Assembly: GCF_002939475.1 (NCBI RefSeq)
Contig: NZ_PKFQ01000001.1
Span: 806,001-870,000 of the forward strand
DNA from: Streptomyces cinnamoneus
Lineage (GTDB): Bacteria; Actinomycetota; Actinomycetes; Streptomycetales; Streptomycetaceae
Reading direction: 5' to 3'
Length of the DNA: 64,000 nucleotides
Made by a program: the position numbers and the translations under genes. Below, in pieces: positions 32,727 to 44,700 of this stretch. Below the pieces are notes generated by a model. That model was not told the DNA's origin. It saw only the letters and a list, made by a program, of their open reading frames with translations, and did not search any database. Position 1 is the stretch's first letter, and each line of letters starts with the position of its first letter.

Positions 32727-35700
32727 TCAGGAGTCGCTGCCGTCGAGCGCGATCTCGATCAGGTTTTCGATGTCCATCGAGTCGAGCTCGCTCGTCTCGT
32801 CGTCGGTGGGTGCGTCGGGTCCGGCTTCGGCCGTGTCGGCCAGCCGCAGCAGGGCGGGCAGCAGCCCGGCCTCGCGGAACCGGCTGATGGGCACGGCCGC
32901 CAGCGCGCGCCGGATCTCTTCCTCGCCCGGCTCCCCCGCGGTGTCGTCCGCGGCCGCGAACAGGGTCGCCGCCAGGTGCGCTGCCAGCGCGGCGGGCGTC
33001 GGGTAGTCGAAGACCACCGTGGCCGGCAGCCGCAGTGCGGTCGCCCGGTTGAGCTGCGTGCGCAGCTCCACCGAGGTCAGCGAGTCGAACCCGAGCTCCA
33101 GGAAGCTCTTGTCGGTGTCGACCTCGGTCTTGTCGCGGTAGGACAGGACCTCGGCGACGGTGGTGCGCACGAGTTCCCGCAGGGACCGTTCGCGCTCGGC
33201 CGCGGAGAGCCCCCCGAGCCGGTCCCGCAGGTCCTGGGAGCCGTCGGAGCCGTCCGTCGGCTCCTCCTGCTCGGCCGCCAGGAGCTGCCGCACGTCGGGC
33301 ACCCCGTCCAGGAGCGGACGGCGCCGCCGCGCGGTGTAGGCCGGGACGAAGCGCTCCCAGTCGACGTCGGCGACGACGACGAAGGTCTCGTCCCGCTCCA
33401 GCGAGGAGTGCAGGGCGCTGATCGCCAGCGACGGTGCGAGGGCGCGCAGGCCGCGGCGCGCCAGCTGCTCGCCCGCCTCACCGTCGGCGAGACCGCCCTC
33501 GGCCCACGGACCCCACGCCAGCGAGGTCGCCGTGAGCCCACGGGCCCGGCGCCGCTCGGCGAGGGCGTCGAGGAAGGCGTTGCCCGCCGCGTAGGCCCCC
33601 TGGACTCCGCTGCCCCACACGCCCGCGATCGACGAGAACAGGACGAAGGCGTCCAGGTCGGCGTCGGCGAAGACGCTGTCGAGGTTGACCGCGCCCGCGA
33701 CCTTCGCCGTGAGGATCCGGGCGAAGTCGTCCAGGCCGGTCTCGTCGATCGAGGTGTCCTGGCCGATGCCCGCGGCGTGGACGACCGCCCGCACCGGCGA
33801 GTCCTCGGCTTCCAGCCGCTTGGCCAGCGCCTCCACGGCGTCGCGGTCGGCGACGTCGCAGGCGGCGATCGTCACGCGGCCGCCGCCCAGCGCGACCAGC
33901 TCGGCCTCCAGCTCGGCGGCGCCGGGCGCCTCCAGGCCCCGCCGGCTGGTCAGGACGACGTGGTCGGCGCCGGAGACGAGCAGCCACCGCGCGACGTGGG
34001 CGCCGAGGGCACCGGTGCCGCCGGTGACGAGCACCGTGCCCGCCGGCTTCCAGCCGCCGGCCGCGACGGCCGTCGGCAGCGGCGAACGCACCAGGCGCCG
34101 CACGTGGACGCCGGACGAGCGCAGAGCGACCTGGTCCTCCTCGTCGAAGCCGGCCAGTACCGCGGCCAGCCGCGCCTTCGCACGGTCGTCGACGGTTCCG
34201 GGCAGGTCGACCAGACCACCCCAACGCTCCGGGTGCTCCAGGCCGATGACCCGGCCCAGGCCCCACACCTGCGCTTGCGCGGGCGTGGTGCCGCCGCCGG
34301 TGCGGTCGGCTGCGCCGACGGACACCGCGCCGCGGGTCGCCAGCCACAGCGGCGCTCCGACGCCCGCGTCACCGAGGGCCTGGGTGAGCACCGCGGTGCC
34401 CGCGGCACCCAGCGGGAGGACCTCGTGCCGGGCGTGGGCCCGCTCGTCGAGGCCGAGCAGGGAGAGCACGCCGACCAGCGGGGTGCGCGTCTCGACCGCG
34501 CGCAGCCGCTCGGCCAGGGCGGCCCGGTCGAGACCGGCTTCGTCCAGGTCGAGCCGGACCACCTCGGCGCCCCGCTCGGCCAGCGCTTCGGCCGCCGCGG
34601 TCTGCCACGCCTCATCGGTCACGGCAGTCGAAGTGACCAGCAGCCAGGTGCCGGCGAGCGCGGCGGCGGCGGGTTCGGTCACGCGCTCCCAGGAGACGGC
34701 ATAGCGCCACTTGTCCACGGTGGACTGCTCGCGCTGCTTGCCGCGCCAGGTGGACAGGGCCGGCAGGACGGCCCGCAGGGCGTCGCCGTCGACCTCCAGG
34801 GTCCCGGCCAGCGTGTCGGCGTCCAACTGCTCGACGGCCGACCAGAACTCCGCGTCCGCCGCGCCGGCCTCGCCCGCCACAGCGGGTGCGGCCGGCTCCA
34901 GCCAGTAGCGCTGGTGCTGGAAGGCGTAGGTCGGCAGGTCGACGCGCCGGGCGCCGGTGAAGAAGGTGCCCCAGTCGAGGTCGACACCCGCCACGTGGAG
35001 CCGACCGAGAGCGGTGACCAGGGCCTCCGGCTCGGAACGGTCCTTGCGCAGGGCCGCGACGAGGGCGGGCTCGCCGGTCACGGACTCCTGGGCCATGCCC
35101 GAGAGCACACCGTCGGGGCCGAGTTCGAGGAACACGGAGACGCCCTGGTCCTCAAGCCAGCGGACACCCTCACCGAAGCGGACGGCGCCACGGACGTGAC
35201 GGACCCAGTAGTCGGCGGAAGCGACGTCCTCGACCTGACCGGTCAAGTTGGAGACGACCGGGATCGACGGCTGCTCGTACGACAGGCCCTCCGCCACCAG
35301 ACAGAAGTCCTCCAGCATCGCGTCCATGTGCGGCGAGTGGAACGCGTGACTCACGCGGAGGCGACGCGTCTTGTGACCGGCCTGAGCGAACGTCTCACCC
35401 AGCTCCGTCACCACGTCCTCGTCACCGGCGATGACGACGGACGACGGACCGTTGACCGCCGCGATGGAGACCTGAGCCTCACGGCCCTCAAGCTGGGCCG
35501 CCACAGTCGCCTCGTCCGCACCGACGGCCAGCATCGCACCACCCGTGGGCAGCGCCTGCATCAACCGGCCACGCGCCGCGACCAGCGCCACAGCATCGGC
35601 CAGCGACAGCACACCCGCCACATGAGCCGCAGCCAACTCACCAATCGAATGACCCGTCACGAAGTCCGGACGCACACCCCACGACTCGACCAGCCGATAC

Positions 35701-38700
35701 AGCGCCACCTCAAGCGCAAACAGCCCAGGCTGAGTGAAACCAGTCTGATCCAGCGCCTCACCCTGCTCGAACATCACCTCACGCAGAGGCCGCTCCAGCA
35801 CCCGGTCGAACTCGGCACACACCGCGTCCAACGCCTCGGCGAACACCGGGAACGTCTCGTACAACTCCCGGCCCATGCCCGCACGCTGCGAACCCTGACC
35901 CGAGAACAACACCGCCGTCAGGCCCGCGTCACGAGTCACTCCGCGCACCACACCCGCACCGGACGCGCCCTCGGCGACCGCGGTCAGCCCGGCAAGAAGG
36001 TCCTCGCGGTTCAGGCCGACCACGACCGCGCGGTGGTCCAGTGCGGCGCGAGTGGTGGCGAGCGAATATCCGACGTCCACCGGGGACGCGTCGTCAGTGA
36101 GCTCCGCGAGCAGTCGCTCGGCCTGCGCCTTGAGGGCCGCCTCGGACTTCGCCGACAGCAGCCACGGCGCGACGGCGCCCTCGGGTGCCGGCGTGATCGT
36201 CGCCGGGGTCGTGGCGGGCGGCTGCTCCAGGATGATGTGGGCGTTGGTGCCACTGACGCCGAACGACGAGACACCCGCACGCCGCGGCCGGTCGGTCTCG
36301 GGCCAGGCGGTGTTCTCCGTGACCAGCTCCACCGCACCCGCGGTCCAGTCCACGTGCGTGGACGGACGGTCGACGTGCAGGCTCTCCGGAACCATCCCGT
36401 TCTGCATCGCCATGACCATCTTGATGATGCCCGCAGCACCCGAAGCAGCCTGCGTGTGACCGATGTTCGACTTCACCGAACCCAACAGCAGGGGCCGGTC
36501 CTCGGCACGCTCCTGACCGTAGGTCGCCAGCAGCGCCTGCGCCTCGATCGGGTCACCCAGCGTCGTACCCGTGCCGTGCGCCTCCACCACGTCCACCTCG
36601 GACGCCGACAGCCCGGCATTGGCCAGCGCCTGCCGGATCACCCGCTGCTGCGACGGACCGTTCGGAGCCGTCAGACCATTCGACGCACCATCCTGGTTCA
36701 CCGCCGAGCCCTTGACGACCGCGAGCACTTCGTGCCCGTTGCGGATCGCGTCGGAGAGCCGCTCGACGAGCAGCAGACCGACGCCCTCACCCCAGCCCGT
36801 ACCGTCCGCGGCCTCCGCGAACGGCTTGCAGCGGCCGTCACCGGCCAGCCCGCCCTGGCGGCTGAACTCCTGGAAGGCACCCGGCGTCGACATCACCGCG
36901 ACACCACCGGCGACCGCCATCGAGCACTCACCGTTGCGCAGCGACTGCGCCGCCAGGTGCAGGGCCACCAGCGACGACGAACACGCCGTGTCGACCGTGA
37001 CCGCCGGACCCTCCAGGCCGAACACGTAGGAGATGCGGCCGGAGGCGACGCTGCCCGCGTCGCCGGTGGTCAGGTAACCCTCGGCCGCCTCCGACGACAG
37101 ACCGGCGCCGTAGCCCTGCGAGGAAGCGCCGGCGAAGACGCCGGTCTGGCTGCCGCGCAGCGAGGTCGGGTCGATGCCCGCCCGCTCGAACAGCTCCCAG
37201 GCCGTCTCCAGCAGCAGGCGCTGCTGCGGGTCCATCGCCAGCGCCTCACGCGGGCTGATGCCGAAGAACGCCGCGTCGAACTCGCCCGCGTCGTAGACGA
37301 ACCCGCCTGCGGGAGTGAAGCCCGCCTCGACGTTCCAGCCGCGGTCGGTCGGGAAGACCGAGATCGCGTCGCCGGACGAGTCGACCAGCCGCCACAGGTC
37401 CTCCGGGGACCGCACGTCGCCGGGATAGCGGCAGGCCATGCCGACGATCGCGATCGGCTCGGCCGGGTCGGCGACGCCGACGGGGCCGGTCACCGGTGCG
37501 GCGGGTGCCGCGGTGGCGCCGAGCAGCTCGTCACGCAGGTACTCGGCGAGAGCGGCCGCCGTCGGGTGGTCGAAGACGACCGTGGTCGGCAGCTTCACTC
37601 CGGTGCGTGAGCTGAGTCCGTCGCGCATCTGCACGGCGGTCAGCGAGTCGAACCCGAGCTCGCGGAAGGCCTTGGTCCGCTCGATGGCCTCGGCGTCCGG
37701 GAAGCCCAGGACGGCGGCGGCCTCGGTGCGCACGAGCTGGAGCAGGATGCGGGTGCGTTCGGTCTCCGACGCGGCGGTCAGCGTACGCACCAGCTCCGAC
37801 GCGCCGTCGGCCGGCGTCTCGGCCGGACCGGCCGCGGCGAGGGCCTGGCTCACTTCGGGGATGTCGCTGATGAGGGGGCGCGGGCGGGCGGCGGTGAAGC
37901 CGGGCACGAACCGGGCCCAGTCCACGTCCGCCACGGCCACGAACGTCTCGTCGTGCTCGACGGCCTGGACGAGGGCCGACATCGCGAGCTCGGGAGCCAT
38001 GGCGAGGACACCGCGTCGACGCAGCTGCTCCTCGGCCGCGGCTTCGGTGGCCAGACCGCTTCCGCCCCAGGCGCCCCAGGCGACGGAGGTGGCGGTCAGG
38101 CCCCGGGCCCGCCGGTCCTCGGCGAGCGCGTCGAGGTAGGCGTTGGCGGCGGCGTACGTGCTCTGCCCACCGCTGCCCCAGACACCGGCGTTGGACGAGA
38201 ACAGCACGAACGCGTCCAGCTCGGTGCCGCCCAGCAGTTCGTCGAGGTTGCGCACGCCGGCGACCTTCGGGCCGAGGACGGCTGCGGTGTCTTCGGGGGT
38301 GAGGGTCGCGATGGTGCCGTTGTGCACGGTGCCGGCGGCGTGGACGACGGCGTTGACCGTGTGCTCGGCCAGCAGCTCCGCCACCGCCTCCCGGTCGGCC
38401 ACATCACACGCGGCGACGGTCACGCGGGCACCGAGCTCGGTGAGCTCCGCCACCAGCTCCGCCGCACCCGGAGCCTCCAGACCACGACGGCTGGTCAGCA
38501 CGAGGTGCTCGGCACCCTTGCCGGCCGCCCAACGCGCCACATGCCCACCCAGAGCACCCGTACCACCAGTGATCAGCACCGTGCCCCGCGGAGACCACGC
38601 ACGCACCGGCGCCGCATCCCCCAGCGGAGAACGCACCAACCGGCGACCGAACACACCGGACGAACGCAGCGCGATCTGGTCCTCGTCACCGGCGCCACCG

Positions 38701-41700
38701 GCCAGCAGAGCCACCAACCGCCCCGCAGCCCGCTCGTCCAAGCCCTCGGGAAGGTCGACCAGACCACCCCAACGCTCCGGGTGCTCCAGACCGACCACCC
38801 GGCCGAAGCCCCAGAGCTGTGCTTGCGTGACGTTCGCGAGCCGGTCCGAGCGGCCGACGGACACCGCACCGCGGGTCAGCACCCACAGCGGTGCGGAAAC
38901 CGCCGCGTCGTCCAGTGCCTGGACAAGGGCGATGCTCGCGGCCAGGCCGGGCGAGACGACCTCGCCGTCGGCGGTGTCGTCGAGGCCGAGGAGGGAGACC
39001 ACCCCGTCGACCTCGACGCCCGCCAGACGCTCGGCCAGCACCGGACGCGACACCTCGGCGGCATCCACCGCCAGGCGCACCACCTCGGCACCCGCCCGCT
39101 CCAGCACCTCCGACACCACGTCGCCACCAGCCGAAACGACCAGCCAACGACCCGACAGGACGGTGGAGTCAAGCGACAGCGGCTTCCACGACACCGTGTA
39201 ACGCCACTCATCGACCCGCGACTGCTCCACCCGCCGACGCCGCCACGAGGACAGCAACGGCAACACCGCACTCAGCGACTCCTGCTCCACCACATCGAGG
39301 GTCTCGGCGAGGGCAGTGACGTCACCGCGCTCCACCGCCGCCCAGAAGTCGGCGTCGAGGGGGTCGGTGGCAGCGGCCGTGCCGGCGTGGTCGGCCTTGT
39401 CGGCGGTGAGCCAGAACCGCTGGTGGTCGAAGGCGTAGGTCGGCAGGTCGACCTGGCGGGCGCCGGTGAAGACGCCGGACCAGTCGACCCGTACGCCGTG
39501 GGTGTGCGCCTCACCGAGGGAAAGGAAGAACCGGTTCAGGCCGCCCTCGTCCCGGCGCAGCGTGCCCAGGGCGATGCCTGCGGAATCCAGCGCGTCCAGC
39601 GTCTCCCGGACGCCGAGCGTGAGCACGGGGTGGGCGCTCGTCTCGACGAACACCTGGTGACCCTGCTCGACGAGGGCCGTCGTGGCCTCCTCGAACCGCA
39701 CCGTCTCCCGCAGGTTCGTGTACCAGTACTCGGCGTCGAGACCAATGGTGTCGAACCAGTCAGCCGTGACCGTCGAGAAGAACGGCACCTCAGCCGCACG
39801 CGGGGCAAGGCCCACCAACACCGTCAGCAACTCGTCACGGATCGCCTCGACGTGCGCCGAGTGCGACGCATAGTCCACCGGAATCCGGCGCGCCCGCACC
39901 TCATCCGCCTCACAGGCAGCGAGCAGAGCATCCAGCTCCGCCACATCACCCGAGACGACCACCGAGCGCGGCCCGTTGACCGCGGCAATCGACAGACCAC
40001 CGGTCAGGCGCTCCCGCACCTGCTCCACCGGCAGCCCCACCGACACCATGCCACCCAGACCCGACAGGGCGAGGATCGCCTTCGAGCGGAGAGCCACGAC
40101 CTTGGCGGCGTCATCGAGCGAGAGCGCACCCGCCACACACGCGGCAGCGATCTCACCCTGCGAATGACCCACCACAGCGGCCGGCTTCACACCGTAGGAG
40201 CGCCACAGCTCCGCCAGCGACACCATCACCGCGAACAACACCGGCTGCACCACATCAACGCGCTCAAGCGCCTCAGCGTCATCCAGCACATCGAACAGCG
40301 ACCAGTCCACATACGACGACAACGCCGCCGCACACTCCCGCATCCGCTCAGCGAACACCGGCGAGGTCTCAATGAGTTCGGCAGCCATACCGACCCACTG
40401 CGAACCCTGACCCGGGAACACGAACGCCACCTTGCCGCGGCCGGCGCCGAGGACTCCCTCGGCGACCGTCGCGTCGGTGCGTCCTTCGGCCAGTGCGTCG
40501 AGGCCGGCGAGCAGCGTGGCGCGGTCCGTGCCGACGACGGCGGCACGGTGGTCGAGCACGGCCCTGGTCGACAGGAGCGACCAGCCGATGTCGGTGGGGG
40601 CGAGCTCGGGGCGCTGCGTCAGGTGGGCGTGGAGACGCCGGGCCTGGGCACGCAGCGCGGCGCCGGTCTGGGCGGAGAGCAGCAGGGGAACGGGCCGGTC
40701 ACCCTCCCCGTCGGCTTCGGCGGGTTCGGGTGCGGGCTGCTCCGGGGCCTGTTCCAGGACGACGTGCGCGTTCGTTCCGCTGAAGCCGAAGGACGACACG
40801 CCCGCGCGACGTGGCCGGTCGTTCTCGGGCCACGGCGTGGCGCCGGTCAGGAGCTCCACCGCGCCGGCGGACCATTCGACGCGGGACGAGGGCGCGTCGA
40901 GGTGCAGGCTGCGTGGCAGCAGGCCGTACTGCATCGCCAGGACCATCTTGATGACGCCGGCGACACCGGCGGCGGCCTGGGCGTGGCCGATGTTGGACTT
41001 CACCGAGCCCAGCCACACCGGCCGGTCCTGGGGCCGGTCCTGGCCGTAGGTGGCGAGGATGGCCTGGGCCTCGATGGGGTCGCCCAGGGTGGTGCCCGTG
41101 CCGTGGGCCTCGACCGCGTCCACGTCGGACGGCGTGAGTCGGGCGTCGGCGAGTGCCTGGCGGATGACGCGCTGCTGGGACGGGCCGTTCGGGGCGGTCA
41201 GGCCGTTGGACGCGCCGTCCTGGTTGACGGCCGAGCCGCGGACGACCGCGAGGACCTGGTGGCCGTTGCGGCGCGCGTCGGACAGCCGCTCGACGAGCAG
41301 CATGCCGACGCCCTCGCCCTGGCCGAAGCCGTCGGCGGCTTCGGCGAAGGGCTTGCAGCGGCCGTCGACGGCCAGCCCGCGCTGGCGGCTGAACTCGCTG
41401 AAGGTCGCGGGGGTGGCCATGACCGTCACGCCGCCGGCGAGGGCGAGCGAGCACTCGCCCTTGCGGAGGGCCTGCATCGCCAGGTGCAGGGCGACCAGCG
41501 ACGACGAGCACGCCGTGTCGACGGTCAGCGCCGGGCCTTCGAGGCCGAAGGTGTAGGCGATGCGGCCGGACATGACGCTGGCCGCGTCGCCGGTGACGAA
41601 GTAGCCCTCGACGCCTTCCGGCATCTTCTCGACCACGGCGCCGTAGCCCTGGGTGAAGGAGCCGACGAACACGCCCGCGGGCGTGCCGCGCAGCGAGGTC

Positions 41701-44700
41701 GGGTCGATGCCCGCCCGTTCGAAGAGCTCCCAGGCGGACTCCAGGACGAGCCGCTGCTGCGGGTCCATCGCCAGCGCCTCGCGCGGGCTGATGCCGAAGA
41801 GCACCGGGTCGAACTGTGCGGCGTCGTGGAGGAAGGAGCCGGAGGTGGTGTAGGAGGTGCCGGGGTGGTCGGGGTCGGGGTCGTAGAGGCCGTCGAGGTC
41901 CCAGCCGCGGTCGGTGGGCAGCCCGGTGACGGCGTCCCGCTCGTCGACGAGCATGCGCCACAGGTCCTCGGGCGACCGCACGTCGCCCGGGAAGCGGCAG
42001 CTCATGGCGACGATCGCGATGGGCTCGTCCTCCTGGGCCACGGTGACGGGCGCGAGCGCCTGCGGCGTGCTGCCCACGATCTCCGTCCGCAGGTGCTCGA
42101 CGAGCGCCGTCGGCGTGGGGTGGTCGAACACGAGCGTGGCGGGCAGCTTGAGGCCGGTGACGGAGTTGAGGCGGTTGCGCAGCTGGACCGCGGTCACGGA
42201 GTCGAAGCCGAGGTCGCGGAAGGGCCGGCGCTCGTCGGCCGTCTCGTCCGCGGAGTAGCCGAGGACCACGGCGACGTGGGCGCGCACCAAGTCGAGCAGG
42301 AGCGCGTCCTGTTCGGCGCGCGGCAGGCCGGACAGGCGCCGGGCGAGGCCGGTCGGCGAGTCGTCGGCCTCGGGGGCGTCGGTGGCCGGGCCGGTGGCGG
42401 CGACGATGCGGCGCACGTCGGCGATCTCGTCGAAGATCCGGGTGGGGCGGATCGCGGTGAAAGCGGTGAAGAAGCGCTGCCAGTCGATGTCGGCGACGGT
42501 CAGGAACGTCTCGTCGTGGTCGAGGGCCTGGCGCAGGACGGCGATGGCCGAGTCGGGGGCCATCTCGGGGACGCCGTGCCGGCGGGCGACCTCGCCGACG
42601 CCGCCGTCGGCCATGCCGCCCTCCGCCCACGGGCCCCATGCCACCGAGGTGGCGGCGAGGCCCTGGGCCCGGCGGTGCTGGGCGAGGGCGTCGAGGAAGG
42701 CGTTGCCGGGGGCGTAGTTGCCCTGGCCGGAGGCGCCCAGGGTGCCCGACAGCGACGAGAACAGCACGAAGGCGGACAGGTCGCGGTCCCGCGTCAGCTC
42801 GTGCAGGTGCAGGGCGGCCTGCACCTTGACGCGCAGCACCTGATCGACCTGCTCCATGCCGAGGAGGTCGAGGACGGTGTCGTCGAGGACGGCGGCGGTG
42901 TGCACGACCGCGTCGACCGGGTGCTCGGCCAGCAGGGCGGCCAGCGCGTCGCGGTCGCTCACGTCGCAGGCGGCGAGGGTGACCCGGGCGCCGAGGGCGG
43001 TGATGTCGGCGACGAGCTGCTCGGCGCCCGGCGCGTCGGCACCGCGGCGGCTGGTGAGCAGCAGGTGTTCGGCGCCCTCGGCGGCGAGCCAGCGGGCCAT
43101 GTGGCCGCCGAGCGCGCCGGTGCCGCCGGTCACCAGGACGGTGCCGCGGGGGCTCCAGGGCTGCGCGGCCGGCTCGTCGCCGAGGGGGGCGCGTTCGAGG
43201 CGGCGGCCGAAGACGCCGGTGGCCCGCAGCGCGAGCTGGTCCTCGCCGGCGTCCGCGGTCAGCACCCGGCCGAGCCGGTCGAAGGCCCGCTCGTCGGCGG
43301 TCGCCGGCAGGTCGACGAGACCGCCCCAGCGCAGGGGGGCCTCCAGGCCGGCGATGCGGCCCATGCCCCACACCAGCGCCTGCAGCGGGTGGGTGACGGT
43401 GTCGTCGTGGCCGGTGGCCACGGCGCCGCGAGTCGCGCACCACACCGGTACGTCGATGCCGAGGTCGCCCAGCGCCTGGAGCACCAGCAGCGTGGCCGCG
43501 GTGCCCGCGGGGACGGCGGGGTGCGTCGCGTGCGGCTGCTCGTCGAGCGCCAGCAGGGACCACACGCCGGTGACGTCGGCCGCGTCCCGCAGCAGGTCGC
43601 CGGCGGCGGCGCGGTCGAGGCCGCGGGGATCGACGGTCCGCCGGACGACCCGCACTCCGCTGCGCTCGAGTGCGTCGAGCGAGCCGGTCACGGTGGCGTC
43701 CTCGGTGAGGGCCTCCGGCAGCAGCGCCAGCCAGGTGCCGGACACCACCGGCGCCGCCGGTTCGGTGACCCGCTTCCAGGTGACGCGGTACCGCCAGGAG
43801 TCCAGGGTGGAGCGTTCGCGGTTCGCCCGCCGCCAGGCCGACAGCTTCGGCATGAGCGAGCTGAGCGGCTGGTCGCCGTCCACCTGGAGGGTGTCGGCCA
43901 GTCCGGCCAGGTCCTCCTCCTCGACGGCGGCCCAGAACCTGGCCTCGGCGGGGTCGGTGGAGAGGGCGGCGATCCGGTCGTCCTCGCGCTGGACGGGAGC
44001 CGGCCAGTAGTGCTTGTGCTGGAACGCGTAGGTGGGCAGGTCCACGACCCGGCCGCCGGACAGCAGGGGCTGCCAGTCGGCGGGCAGTCCCTGGACGTGT
44101 CCCTCGGCGAGCGAGGTGAGGAACCGGTCCAGCCCACCGTCGTCGCGGCGCAGGGAGCCCAGGACGACGGCGTCGGTGCCGGTGGCGTCGACGGTCTCCT
44201 GGACGCCGAGGGTCAGGACGGGGTGGGCGCTGGCCTCGACGAAGAAGCGGTAGCCCTGCTCGGCGAGAGCGCGGGTGGCCTCGTCGAAGCGGACGGTCTG
44301 GCGGAGGTTGGTGTACCAGTACTCGGCGTCGAGACCGGTGGTGTCGCACCAGTCGGCGGTGACGGTCGAGAAGAACGGCACCTCGGCCGTGCGCGGCGCG
44401 ATGCCGGCGAGGCTGGTGAACAGCTCCTCGCGGATGGCCTCGACGTGCGCGGAGTGGGAGGCGTAGTCGACGGGGATGCGACGGGCGCGCACCTCGTCGG
44501 CCTCGCAGGCGGCCAGCAGGGCGTCGAGGGCGGCCACGTCACCGGAGACCACCACGGACTTGGGGCCGTTCACGGCGGCGATCGACAGGCCGTCGGTCAG
44601 CCGCTCACGGACCTGCTCCACCGGCAGCGCGACGGACACCATGCCGCCGAGACCCGACAGGGCCAGGATCGCCTTCGACCGGAGGGCCACGACCTTGGCG

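Larger units (their letters stand above)
37545..42033 (-). other. Module C3: KS-AT(methylmalonyl)-KR(A1)-ACP
   Basis: KS 42030-40755 (starts [12 protein letters not shown], Ala for the usual Gly; also GFGQGEGVG). AT 40440-39430 with GHSQGE and YASH. The KR lacks LDD and has [17 protein letters not shown]; the Trp marks type A, and the absence of His before the Tyr fits A1. [12 protein letters not shown] near 37640. Predicted unit: alpha-methyl, 3S (L) hydroxyl. Confidence 0.91.
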
